Assembly: GCA_027943335.1 (NCBI GenBank)
Contig: BSBK01002925.1
Location: 1,798,001-1,862,000, forward strand
DNA: 64,000 bases
Direction of reading: 5' to 3'
Origin: Chamaecyparis obtusa
Lineage: Eukaryota; Streptophyta; Pinopsida; Cupressales; Cupressaceae
Made by a program: the position numbers and the translations under genes. Shown one piece after another: positions 36,463 to 48,390 of this stretch. How positions within the stretch are numbered: position 1 is the stretch's first letter; each line of letters opens with the position of its first letter. Under the pieces are notes generated by a model. It was not told the origin of the DNA and did not search any database. It was given only the letters and a program-made list of their open reading frames with translations.

Positions 36463-37520
36463 TTAATTAGTTTGCAAAAAAGAAAAAACCTTTTCTATCT
36501 CCCTGCTTTCCAAACTAAGGTAGAACCTCGCAAAACAAAAACTTGACTGCATGAAGTTGGAAACACCTTTCTGATCACAAATCATATCAGCATCTTCTAA
36601 AAGGGAACAAGCATTGCTAGTTAATGAATCATTAGTCATTTGTAAATTTGAGAAAGTACATTCAGATTTATCACATTCTCCAGCATCAAGGTATGAATGA
36701 GAACCACAGACATGATCCTCATGAGAAATTGAATCCACACTAGTAACCACATCATCATACTCATCAAATATGACATTATCAAATTCACTACAATGATGTG
36801 TACTATCCTCTTGCTTATCGAAAATGGGAAAAGGGACATCAACAAATTTTTCACACATCATGCCATTACTTGCTTTATCTTCATCAAAATCTATATCTAT
36901 TGGGCATGGAATTTTAGAAACATAGTCAGGAGTGTAAATTTGAAATTCAGTTTCCAAAAGTTCTAAAATTTGCTCACTACTTAGTAAGCATTGAACTTCA
37001 CACTCTACCTCTTCAGTCTCATTACTAGTACTACAAATATCATCCTCATATAAGATAGGGGCTGAAAAATTTTGTCTCACAATATCTTGTGCAAAGTAGT
37101 CCCAGTAAGAATTATCATCAATTGTAGACTCATCTACTTCTTGATAACCATAAGCTCCATTATTAGCATCAGTAAGACAAGATTCATCATCCTCAAATGA
37201 AGCCATCCATTTTTTTAACATTTTCTAGTGCTTCATTTCTAAAAGAGGCAGTCCAACTTACTGATTTAGGCATACCAAGCTCTAAAAACATCTCAGCATA
37301 TTGGAAATCTTGAAGTTGAACACCCATAAGAAATTCATCACAAGCTATAAGAAATTTCTTATAGTATAAGTGGGATGACTCTTCTTTCCTTTCCCCTATT
37401 GCACATCTTAGAATCCTTATGCAAGTCTATTGGATTTTTTGACCACTCAAAAAGATGTCTCTATCTCTATTAACATATTTTTGGCCTGATTGGTAACTAG
37501 AGACATCATCTTGACACATC
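36463..37520 (-). pseudogene. E5 acidic ORF of unknown function
   Basis: The main frame at 37221-36463 has 252 codons and is strongly acidic (for example MASFEDDESCLTDANN, SNETEEVECEVQ, DEYDDVVTSVDSISHEDH), with many Cys and Ser. Directly upstream, in the neighbouring frame, about 95 codons (37520-37222) read YKKFLIACDEFLMGVQLQDF and ELGMPKSVSWTASFRNEALE. A run of seven A in the coding strand near 37205-37215 marks the frameshift joining them. I do not recognise a domain. There is no zinc knuckle, protease or transmembrane stretch. It is the only coding content of E5, so it may act in cis with RNA packaging, but that is a guess. Confidence 0.55.
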
Positions 37521-38075
37521 AAGGTTGGAAACTCGCTTTTAAATTACTGACAAAACAATATAACTTTCTCTCATGACATTAGTTCTATCCAAATTAATAC
37601 AACCATTTGACCTCATTAAACCTCAAAATTGATTTTCCCTTTTCAATAGTGACCTGCTCACCTAATTAGGGACTATTTTTGCTTTATAAAATAGGATTAC
37701 CTAGAGATGTTGTGAATGCTGCAAAATGTTGATCTAAAGTCCCCTCCAAATCACCTTTCAATCTTTGGTAGAGTTGCCACCTCCTTTGCAAGAAGAATTT
37801 GAATCAGCTAAGAACCTTTCCAACTCTGAACCTTCTTCAAAACCCACAATCACAACACAACCCCAAGTGATAACTACTTGTCAGGACTACAAATACATCA
37901 TGCTTTGTTACAAAACACTAATCAAACAAAGAACTTCAGAGTCGCCACTCAACACTTAGTGAGAAGATTTTACAAATGTGTTTTTTTTTATTTGACTCTA
38001 TGACTACTTTAGGAAACTCTGGGATAATCCAGCTAGGCAAGGGAAAGGGCATCATAGGCTTGTTGTCTTTTACTT

Positions 38076-38094
38076 CTCCCCAACAAAGTCACCA
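38076..38094 (-). other. E5 primer binding site
   Basis: On the - strand TGGTGACTTTGTTGGGGAG, three bases after the CTAACA LTR end. A TGGTGACTC(T/C)GCTGGGGA-like sequence follows the 5' LTR in several plant Gypsy elements; I infer it acts as primer site. It fixes the - orientation. Confidence 0.6.
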
Positions 38095-38097
38095 TTT

Positions 38098-39387
38098 TGT
38101 TAGAGATTTTCCTTGCAGGACCAAACTTAAATAAATATATGGGCTTGACTCTCAGATTATGCACTCAAGTTTGACAAGAAACAATCTAATTGATGAGGAT
38201 TGAAAGGAATCCTCCTTCTTTGAGCTCCACATCACTCAGGTGGGTATTTCCTTATCTGCACACTCATGACTCTTCTTGATAAACAAAAGGCTTGTAGATA
38301 GATTATTGTGGAATATTTTTTAGACTCTTGTAGGTATCTTGTACCCCAATGATATCATGTTTTATGCAATTTCCCTATTTGCATAGAATGAATCTAAAAA
38401 CTAGAAGCCTATCCTAACAACATGAAAGGGAAAGGTGGTGCTTTACTTGAATGATTTTGAGTTTTGGGTTGAATGGACCCCTGAAATACCCTAAGTCTCT
38501 CATAGACTAGTGCCTTATCCAATGGGTGGCAGAGTCAAATACCTCATTGCAATAGAGATATTAAACAAGAAGACAATACATCTAGCTCAAATCAGATCAT
38601 ACATTACCAAACCACCTATGTACCTAGATATGCTATCACCTATTCAAAGGAAGACCTAGGAACAAGCAATACATTAACCAGCATCCACTGGAAGACAATC
38701 ATGAGATACCCTTGATACCCTAGCTCATACACATCTGAAGACCAATCTTGAGCTCAGTTATCTCTACGAAGACAACTCTATTGTAGACACATAGGAAATG
38801 GAAATAGAAAGATTAAACATCCTTGATGTTATAATCAATAAATTCATGATTCAAATGGAGACAATCTGATAACAAAACAAATGTATTCAAATCTTACACA
38901 TAAGAAATCTATTACAACTTATATCATATTCTCTTAGCTAGAAAGGAAAGAGGGATCACCCTATATGTAGAGAAGAAGGAAAATATTTACAAGGCAGAAC
39001 CATTCATGGAACTAGGGAAACTAGAACCAAGGTGGAACCAAACAAGAATTGGAACCCTTTCTAAATGATCTTGAAAATCCTTTTATAGGAACAAGGATTA
39101 CAACAAGAAAAGGATCATTTAGGGAAAAATTAGGTCTGCAACAACCTTAACACCCAGATTGAACAAGAAATAAAAGAATGCCAGAAAAGCCTAGAAACCC
39201 AAGAGAATTAGATCAAATCTGATGTAGAAATAATCAGTTTCATATTCTAGGCTAACTGCAGATACAATTATAACTAATTTCTTGTAGTAGGAAAACAAAA
39301 TTTAATGCCAGAGTCAGCCTATAGGAAACTTGCATGTACATGGCATGGCACCCTAAGATGGAAAAATTAGATCTACATGGTAACCTA
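38098..39387 (-). repeat. E5 5' LTR, part 1 (split by E6)
   Basis: Matches 33142-34490 of the other LTR. TATA box TATAAAAG on the - strand at 39087-39080. It ends with ACCTA, the E6 target site. Confidence 0.9.
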
Positions 39388-40602
39388 TGTTGGAAAGAAT
39401 TGTCTGAAAGAAATGGCTACTCAATTATGTATTGTCTTTGATGTCACACAATGTCATAGTTCGCAGCAATCAGATCTACCGAGCTTAGTCGGTCTACCAG
39501 ACAGGAATATTAGTGCTTACCGAGCTCACTCGGTTACCGAAGAAAAGTTAGTGTTTACTAAGTTCAGTCGGTCATCGAAGGAAAAGTTAGTGTTTACCGA
39601 GTTCAGTCAGTCATCGAAGAAAAGTTAGTGTTTACCGAGTTCAGTCAGTCATCGAAGAAAAGTTAGTGTTTACCGAGTTCAGTCGATTATCGAAGGTAAA
39701 AGATTGTCAGTGTTTACCGAGTTCCCTCGGTCTCCAAAAGATTATAGAAAGTTATGGTCACCAAGCACTGTCGGCCCTTGAAGGATTTTTACAAATAGAG
39801 TTTGCTTATTTCAGCCGACTGTTATACTAAATAATGTCGATTTGAAAAATCTAAAATCATATAAATAAAAGGTCAAATGTGAAAAGTAAACAAGAAATAC
39901 AGCAGAAGATTTTACAGAAGAAAAGCGGAAAAGGTGTATATGAATTTGTGAAGGATGTTCAGATATCCTTGAGGTGCAGTAGAGATTTATTTGATCAGAA
40001 AGGATCAGACTTATGCAGAACAGAGATCTGTAATCAGCAAGACAGTTGCATTATTATACACGTTATTTTTCATTGTTACCTTCTTATCATTGTAACAGTG
40101 AATTCTAAATCTCTTAACCGAGTTGGTTTAACAACCATATTGTAAATCCTCTAACAAGGTGACAATTCCATTGAATTGTTTTCAAGACCTCTTAACAGGC
40201 CACTCCTAGCAGGGTGTTTTAAATCCTCTAACAAGGTCACACCTAACAGTGTGTTTTGTAACCTTTTATCGGGTTGGCTTCTAACCGGGCATCACTTCAG
40301 AAAAGTGAAAATCAGTATCTAGATACATTGGTGGTTTTTCCCATATTGGGTTTCCACGTTAAATCTTGTGTCTCTTGTGTTCTTAATTGCTTTCTCAATC
40401 ATATACATGTGCTGATGAATATCTAAAGATAATTTTTCTAATACTTTCTGCATCTTCAAAGTTACTGCAATCTATTTACTGAGTGCTAAAACAGATAACA
40501 TTGTTAAGATATCCTAAGGGATCTATAAAGAATTAATTGTGAAGTGTTTTATGGTTGACTGATTCACCCCCCCCTCTCAGTCACTTCATCCATATTCCAT
40601 CA
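39388..40602 (+). repeat. E6 5' LTR
   Basis: 1215 bp. U3 contains four tandem 38-39-bp units starting AAAAGTTAGTG (39543, 39582, 39620, 39658), each with ACCGAGTTCAGTCGG-like palindromic ends. The TATA box TATAAATA is at 39860-39867. R/U5 contains repeated TCTAACAAGG/TTAACAGG phrases (40080-40290). It ends at CACCCCCCCCCTCTCAGTCA followed by TTCCATCA. Confidence 0.95.
39860..39867 (+). promoter_or_regulatory. E6 TATA box
   Basis: TATAAATA at the expected U3/R border, conserved in the 3' LTR at 45707-45714. Confidence 0.7.
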
Positions 40603-40604
40603 AT

Positions 40605-40616
40605 TGGTATCAGAGC
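40605..40616 (+). other. E6 primer binding site
   Basis: TGGTATCAGAGC, complementary to initiator Met tRNA, two bases after the LTR. Confidence 0.95.
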
Positions 40617-40664
40617 TTTTGGTGCTTGCAGGAAGGGTTTCAAAAACCTAAGCTAAAGATCAGG

Positions 40665-43600
40665 ATGTCTTACAAGAGGGAAATTCCAAAGCTTAACAGA
40701 GATAACTTTTCAGCATGGCAAGGTCTCATGCGACTTCATCTGGGTTCCATTGGTGATTCAAGATGCAAATACATTGATGAAGAATACACAATTCCTAATG
40801 GCGTGTTAACTGTTGAAGACATTGCAGATAAAAAGACTCACAACACCATGATGATAGACATTGCATCTGCTCTCAGCTATGAAGAATTTGATGATATTAA
40901 AGACTGCACTACTGCATATGAAATGTGGATGGCACTGAAGAAAATATATGGTGGTGATGCAAATGTGAAAAGAGCCAAAGCAGAAAGCCTAAGAGGACAG
41001 TTTGACAAGATGAATATGAAGGAAGATGAAAACATTGCAAAATATGTTGAAAGAATCAAAGTAAGTGTAAGTGCAATTAGAGCTTCTGGAGGAACAATCT
41101 CAAATGAGACTGTTATAAGTAAGGTACTCAGAACATTACTCCCTATCTATGCAATAAGAGTATCAGCTATTCAAGAAAGAAGATGTGAAACAAACCACAA
41201 TATAACTTTGGATGCTTTAGTTGGAAGATTGACAGCCTTTGAATTAGACAACTATGACAACTATGTTCCTAGTTCCAAAAATATTGAATCAGCATTTGAG
41301 GCCAAGGTTTCACTAAAGAAGAACAAGAAAATTAAAGAAGTTCAGTCAGAAAGTGAAGAAGTATCAGAAGAAAGTTCTGATAGTGATCTTGAAATTGTAG
41401 AAGCATTACTTGCAAAGAAGTACTCTAGAGGGAAAGGTAAATATAAAGGTAAAACTCTTTTAATCTATTTTTCATGTGAAGAAATTGGACATATTGCAGC
41501 TAGGTGCCCAAACAAGCAAGTCAAGGAAGAGAAGAGAAGTCACAAGTACTATGGCAAAAAGAATTTCAAATCATACAAGGATAAAGGTAAGAAATCATGT
41601 TTTATGGCTAAAGATTCTGATGATAGTGAAGAAGAAATTGTCTTTATTGCTATAAAAGATGAATCTGATGATGATGAAGATAAGATGGCACTTATTTCTC
41701 ATATAAGCAAAGATGATATATGGATAATAGACAGCAGATGTTCACACCACATGACTGGTGATAAGACAAAATTTGAATATCTAGAAGACTGTGACAATGG
41801 TAATGTAAGATTTGGAAACAATGAACCTTGTTGTATAAAAGGAAAAGGAAGAATCTCATTAACCAAAGAACTCATATGTGATAATGCTTATTGGGTTGAA
41901 GGACTAAAACATAATCTTCTAAGTGTAGCACAGCTAATCAACACTGGTTTCAAGGTTGAATTCATGAATGGTCAAGCAAGACTGCTGGATGAAAAAGGAA
42001 AACTCATTGGATCAGGCAAACAAACAAAAGGTAACTTATTTTATCTTGATCTCAGTGAATATTCATGCTTTATTGATCAAATAGAAGAAAGTTGGCTATG
42101 GCACAAAAGGTTATGTCATGTGAATTTTGATAACATGATAAAAATAAGCAAATTCAAGAAGGTTAGAGGCATTCCTACTTTGAAGAAACCTGACACTGGT
42201 CTATGTAAGAATTGTCAGATTGGCAAAATGAGTAAAACTAGTTTCAAGAGTAAGAACTATCAGTCTAAAGAAATTTTGGAAATTGTGCATACTGATTTAT
42301 GTGGACCTATTGGTATACAAAGCTATACTGGAGATAAATTCTTTATTCTTTTCATTGATGATTATTCTAGAATGATGACTGTTATGTATTTAAGAGAAAA
42401 ATCAGAAGCATTTGAAAAGTTCAAAGGGTACTTAGCAAGAGTGGAAAAGGAAACAGGGAAAAGATTGAAATGCTTAAGATCAGACAAAGGTGGTGAATTC
42501 ATCTCCCATGATTTTAACAACTTTTGCATTGAAAGAGTTATCAAAAGATAGGTATCAGCTCCTAGAACTCCTGAGTAGAATGGAATAGCAGAAAGAAGAA
42601 ACAGATCTATTATGGATTGTGCAAGGACTCTAATGATAGAAAAGAACATCACTATAAAGTACTGGAAGGAAGCTATCAGCACTGCAGTTCATACCTTGAA
42701 CCAGGTACAACTGAAGAAAGACACATTCAAAACTCCTTATGAATTATGGTATGGCTATAAACCCAATATAAGTTACATGAAAATATTTAGTAGCAAGTGT
42801 TATATCTTAAAAGAATCCAGAAGAAATAAATTTGATGTGAAAAGTGAGGAAGGAATATTCCTAGGATATTCTAGCAAAAGCAAGGCGTACAAATGTCTGA
42901 ACTTATCTACTCACAAAGTCATAGAAAGTATACATGTAAAATTTGATGAGTTTGCAGAAAAGACTGAGGAAGAAAGCAAAAGGGAACCTGAGAACTATAG
43001 AAGATTCATTTACATTGAACCTGAAACATTGGCAGACACAACTATCAATAAGGAAGCTATATCTACCGAGCCGAGCACAGTTACCAAGTCACAAACCTAG
43101 TCACAGGAAGAAGTTCAAACCGAGTCACAGGAAGAAATTCAAACCGAGTCTCAGCCTGAAGTTACCGAGCAAATATCTACCAAGCCCGAGCAACCTGAAG
43201 AAGAGATCCTAGAAGACAACAGCATGAATCATTCAAAAGGCAAGGAACCTATACTAGCCAAATATGTCATAAGACATCATACACCAGATCAAATCATTGG
43301 AAACAAATCAGATGGTACTATGACAAGAAGCAAGCTAAAAGGTACATATCTGCTTACTAACTTTGAACCTAGAAATATCAAAGATGCATTGGAAAATGAA
43401 ATTTGGATTGAAGCAATGAATGAAGAATTAGAACAAATACAAAAGAACAAAACTTGGACTCTTGTACCTAGACCTAAAGATAAGAATGTAATTGGAACAA
43501 AATGGGTATTCAGGAATAAGCTGAATGAAGATGGTCAAGTATCTAGAAATAAAGCTAGACTGGTATGTAAAGGTTATTCTCAAGAAGAAGGTATAGATTA

Positions 43601-44903
43601 TGGAGAAACTTTCACTCTTGTTGCAAGATTAGAAGGTGTAAGAACTCTACTTGCTTATGCAGCACACAAAGGATTTAAGGTATATCAGATGGATATAAAA
43701 TCTGCATTTCTCAATGGAATTCTTGATGAAGAAGTCTACATTGAACAACTTGAAGGTTTTGTTGATCCAGATAAAAGGGACATGGTCTGCAGGTTACGCA
43801 AAGCATTGTATGGTTTAAAACAAGCTCCTAGAGCATGGTATGAAAGACTCCATAACTATTTGATTCAGATTAATTTCAAAAGAGCTAATGATAACAGTAA
43901 TCTGTATATTAAAGAAGGACCAGATGACAAAATTATATTGGTAGAAATATTTGTGGATGATACTATATTTACAGGGAATGAGGATCAATGCAAAGAATTT
44001 TTAGAGCAAATGAACAAAGAATTTGAAATGTCTATGTTTGGTTTAATAAAATTCTTTGTTGGTCTTCAAATTCAGCAAAGCAAGAATGGTATATACATTA
44101 CTCAATCTAAATACATTAAGGAAATACTTAAGAAGTTTGGTATGGAAGATTCAAAACCAGTTGGTACACCCATGTGTACTAGACTGAAACTTACCAAAAA
44201 TGATGATTCAAAAGAAGTTGATCAGACCCTATACCGATCTATGATTGGAAAATTGTTGTATGTAGTACATACAAGACCTGATATTGCCTTAGCAGTTGGT
44301 ATAGTACCTAGATTCTTAGCAAAACCTAAGGAAAAACACATGATGGCAATCAAAAGAATCTTAAGATACTTAAGAGGAACTGAAGAATATGGTTTGTGGT
44401 ATAAATTTGGAGGCAATCTAGACTTGAAATTGTTTACTGATGCTGATTGGGTAGGAAACATTGATGACAGAAAAAGCACAAGTGGTGGAGCATTTTTTCT
44501 TGGAAAAAGATTGGTATCCTGGACTAGTAAAAAGCAGAATTGCACATCTCAATCCACAGCTGAAGCAGAATATGTTGCTGCTGCAGTAAACTGTTCAAAT
44601 ATTGTTTGGTTCAAATAGCTATTAGAAGGTATGAAGGTTGAAATCAAAGAACCAGTTGTTATATTTTGTGACAATACCAGTGCAATAAACATCTCTAAGA
44701 ATCCAGTGATGCATTCCAAAACCAAGCACATTGCTATTAAATATCACTTTGTCAGAGAATTGGTGCAGGATAAGGAAATCAGATTAGAATATATTCATAC
44801 AAAAGAACAGATTGCAGACATTTTTACCAAACCATTACCTAAGGATGCATTTGTGTATCTAAGAGGTAAGTTAGGGGTCATTCCCCTATCTGAGGCTCAC
44901 TAA
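40665..44903 (+). pseudogene. E6 Copia gag-pol polyprotein
   Basis: A single frame of 1412 codons runs from ATG 40665 to TAA 44901-44903, broken only by TAG at 42549, 42576, 43098 and 44616, each where Gln is expected. Gag (UBN2-like) spans about 40665-41640, with MWMALKKIYGG and NIAKYVERIKVSV. The zinc knuckle near 41466 is YFSCEEIGHIAARC, first Cys changed to Tyr. The protease at 41730 is DSRCSHHMTG, the DSG Gly changed to Arg. Integrase: HKRLCH...CKNC near 42099-42217, HTDLCGP, LRSDKGGEF and [29 protein letters not shown] and the catalytic box FVDD at 43950-43961. RNase [28 protein letters not shown]. The order gag-PR-IN-RT-RH is the Copia order. It is inactive as it stands. Confidence 0.96.
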
Positions 44904-45222
44904 ATACAGTTTTAGTGATGCATCAACCAGAACATGATTGAAAATCAACCCGTTGATGTAGCATATTCAAGGAATCATTGCATATGAATCAGTACTTGAG
45001 GTACATTAAGTTTCACCGGTAATATGTGAATTGTCTTTGGCATGTGTTGTCAAAGAGGGAGTGTTTGCTATGTCTTTGCTATTACTTCAAGAAATTTTCA
45101 ATAATCAGAAGGAAGAATTTTTAGGATAAAGGAAGTTTGCTGACAGAGGGAGATTTGAATCTGAACCGAGCTAACTCTTTCAAATTTCTTAAGATATGAC
45201 ATATTGTGTTGCCATCAATGCC

Positions 45223-45233
45223 AAAGAGGGAGA
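45223..45233 (+). other. E6 polypurine tract
   Basis: AAAGAGGGAGA directly before the 3' LTR; primes plus-strand synthesis. A second near copy, AAAGAGGGAG, lies 171 bases upstream at 45052-45061. Confidence 0.9.
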
Positions 45234-45234
45234 T

Positions 45235-46448
45235 TGTTGGAAACAATTGTCTGAAAGAAATTGCTACTCAATTATGTATTGTCTTTGATGTCACACAATG
45301 TCATAGTCCGTAGTAATCAGATCTACCGAGCTCAGTCGGTCTGCCAGATAGGAATATTAGTGCTTACCGAGCTCACTCGGTTATCGAAGAAAAGTTAGTG
45401 TTTACCGAGTTCAGTCGGTCATCGAAGGAAAATTTAGTGTTTACCGAGTTCATTCAGTCATCGAAGAAAAGTTAGTGTTTACCGAGTTCAGTCGGTCATC
45501 GAAGAAAAGTTAGTGTTTACCGAGTTCAGTAGGTTATCAAAGGTAAAAGATTGTCGGTGTTTACCGAGTTCCCTCGGTCTCCAAAAGATTATAGAAAGTT
45601 ATGGTCACCGAGCACTGTCAGCCCTTGAAGGATTTTTGCAAATAGAGTTTTCTTATTTCAGCCGACTGTTATACTAAATAATGTCGATTTGATAAATCTA
45701 AAATCATATAAATAAAAGGTCAAATGTGAAAAGTAAACAAGAAATACAGTAGAAGATTTTACAGAAGAAAAGCAGAAAAGGTGTATGCGAATTTGTGAAG
45801 GATGTTCAGATATCCTTGAGGTGCAGCAGAGATTTATTCAATCAGAAAGGATCAAACTTATGCAGAACAGAGATCTGTAATCAGCAAGATAGTTGCATTA
45901 TTATACAGGTCATTTTTCATTGTTACCTTCTTATCATTGCAACAGTGAATTCTAAATCTCTTAACCGAGTTGGTTTAACAACCATATTGTAAATCCTCTA
46001 ACAAGGTGACAATTCCATTGAATTGTTTTCAAGACCTCTTACCAGGCCACTCCTAGCAGGGTGTTTTAAATCCTCTAACAAGGTCACACCTAACAGTGTG
46101 TTTTGTAACCTTTTACCAGGTTGTCTTCTAACCGGGCATCACTTCAGAAAAGTGAAAATCAGTATCTAGATACATTGGTGGTTTTTCCCATATTGGGTTT
46201 CCACATTAAATCTTGTGTCTCTTGTGTTCTTAATTGCTTTCTCAATCATATACATGTGCTGATGAATATCTAAAGATAATTTTGCTAATACTTTCTGCAT
46301 CTTCAAAGTTACTGCAATATATTTACCGAGTGCTAAAACAGATAACATTGTTAAGATATCCTAAGGGATCTGTAAAGAATTAATTGTGAAGTGTTTTATG
46401 GTTGAATGATTCACCCCCCCTCTCAGTCACTTCATCCATATTCCATCA
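45235..46448 (+). repeat. E6 3' LTR
   Basis: 1214 bp, direct partner of 39388-40602 over its full length. The tandem ACCGAG units start at 45390. Confidence 0.96.
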
Positions 46449-46453
46449 ACCTA

Positions 46454-47923
46454 TGTCCTCTACATCATTCTCGAACTACAAATGTCTTGGTGCAATCAAA
46501 TCTAAACCACCCCCTTGTCTTATGCGGTTCACCATTTCAAACCCTGCAGAGAAAACCCTGAAAAGGATTTGAATTTGAAAGAAAATGGCTAACAAGCTCA
46601 AGTTTAAAATGTGACCATCAATCTTATTTCTTCCCGGTAGATCAGGCGATCCATATTAATCTTTGCAATAGTCAACTAAGCTTTGAAAATTCTTCCACCA
46701 CATCACCAGTCCATTAGCCAATGAGAAACAACCACCTCAACATTGTGTAGCATGTCGGACCCACCTATTAGTAGCCACCACCTTGCAGAAGATCAGATAG
46801 TGGTCGCTATACTGCTATGCTTAAAAAAGAATCAACTTTCATCAACTATATAATGACAACTGTAGGATCAAACAACTATTTAACCCTTTGAAAAATTTGA
46901 CCCCACTGATAACTGCCAAGTCACCCATCCATCTCATCCAATGAAAATGCAACATCTCAGCACATCCAGAACCTCATATGACCTAGCAACATCAGACCCA
47001 CCACCTTTAACAAATAAAAAGGTGCCATTTGTAACACCTGTCAGTGGTCCCACCTACTATCAACCTGAATGTGCTAGAAGATCGGACGATCATCGCATGA
47101 TCTCAAGGGGGAAGAATATTCCATGAGAACATGCACCAGCCATTGATCCTTTGACAACTAACAAACCCTATATACACTAAAAACTCTAGTCCCACTGACA
47201 ACTACCATATCATCATAACCTTATTTAATGAGAAATCACCACGTCACAATATCTGAAAAGAAGACATTCAACCTTTTTATCACACATAAGTCATTCTAAC
47301 AACCTCCACCTCATACTCAAGCTTGACCAATGAGAAATTGCCATGTGAGTCCAACCTGGCACCCTGAGGACCCACCTACCATCTCATCCACCTTAAAGCA
47401 TCAGATGGCTATCACTATACCACAATGCTTAAATGATTATCATCTCAATCCAATGGTATAATGACAACCATTGGATCAACCTATCATTTATTTGCTAGCA
47501 AACTTGAGGATGGGCCCACCGAGACAAGAGGCACCTTGTGGCTATATCGCATGTCATAACTTTTGACAAAAAAATTCTTGTGAAACAATGGCTACCACAC
47601 AAATTAAAGGCCAACACAAAGGAAAAATTATTGGGAAAAATTAGGCTTAGATAGAAAATATTAAAGGGGGCCCCGACAATAAAACCTAATGATACAACAT
47701 GCGAAGTGGTCATCACAATTTTAGCACATGGGTATTTTAGGACTTTAGTAAGTGGAAAAAGTAACACTTAAATAGAACCTGATCTAGGCAAATTAGGGCT
47801 TCTCTTCACCAACAACTAGAAATTTTGAATTTATGAACTAGGGTCTAAGGCGAGGGGTAGGGAAAACACTACAGAGACTAGAGAAAAATTACATAGCCAT
47901 GAATTATATTGCAGGTGCTAACA
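46454..47923 (-). repeat. E5 5' LTR, part 2
   Basis: Continues the E5 LTR after E6, matching 34503-35975. It ends GGTGCTAACA, then AGAAC (target duplication) and E4 gag. Together with part 1 the LTR is about 2760 bp. Confidence 0.9.
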
Positions 47924-47928
47924 AGAAC

Positions 47929-48390
47929 ACTAGGTAAAGGATTAGAAGAAGGTTCTACACTAGTGATAGGAGGAATCAACCCTAAATCTTGAGCTTCTTG
48001 AGCTAAAGTTTTAAGATTTTAATGCACAAGATGAGTAATACCACAAAGAAGATTAACATCTTGATCACTATCATAGAGAATTTTCTTAAGAGCCTCTATA
48101 TCTTGAATAGAACCTTGATTATGGTTTTCTTGAATAAGCCAATTACCCATTTTATCAAGTTTAGTTGAAATTTTTTGGACTTGTTCAGGAGGAACTCTTA
48201 AAGCATCATCCTCATCATGAGATAAGTGAGAAGAGTTTAGCTCCATAATAGGATTGGAATCATGAAGAATCAAATTATCATCTAGGATCCTAAGGAAAGG
48301 AGAGGAAGATTCAGGATCAAAGGCACCCATAAGTCTATGACTTCTTCTAACTAGAATGTTGTAAGTAGGACCAGTAGTAGTAAATCTCAT
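47929..48390 (-). pseudogene. E4 gag N-terminus
   Basis: The likely start is ATG at 48390 (MRFTTTGPTYNILVRRSHRL). The product is acidic with a helix-forming stretch (VPPEQVQKISTKLDKMGNWL, then NHNQGSIQDIEALKKILYD). A TAA at about 48019 stands where an uncharged residue or Gln fits; the frame then continues towards proline-rich sequence and is cut by E5. The rest of gag is at 31487-33137. No domain is recognised in this N-terminal part. Confidence 0.65.

Larger units (their letters stand above)
39388..46448 (+). mobile_element. E6: Ty1/Copia element nested in E5 LTR
   Basis: This is a structurally complete Copia element of 7061 bp. LTRs are 39388-40602 and 45235-46448, both TGTTGGAA...TTCCATCA. 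Target duplication ACCTA lies at 39383-39387 and 46449-46453. A Met-initiator primer site, a single-frame gag-pol and a polypurine tract are all present. By eye the LTRs differ at about 45 positions (roughly 3.7%), mostly transitions. It is the youngest insertion of the nest because it cuts E5. Confidence 0.97.
33142..47923 (-). mobile_element. E5: large-LTR non-autonomous element nested in E4
   Basis: LTRs of about 2.8 kb begin TGTTAG and end CTAACA (left copy end mutated to TA). Target duplication: TGAAC (33137-33141) versus AGAAC (47924-47928), four of five matching. The internal region is only 2.1 kb (35976-38097), with one - strand coding region and no RT. The right (5') LTR is split by the Copia element E6. 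The shared border with E1's 3' LTR suggests E5 belongs to E1's wider family and could have used its enzymes. Confidence 0.85.

Noticed and set aside
179..44618. TAG reassigned to Gln in this organism's genetic code
   Set aside because: CAG and CAA are both in use for Gln, other elements here have TAA and TGA as nonsense codons at Gln/Arg positions, and G-to-A changes at CTG match the same deamination rule. Mutation explains the data better than a new code.
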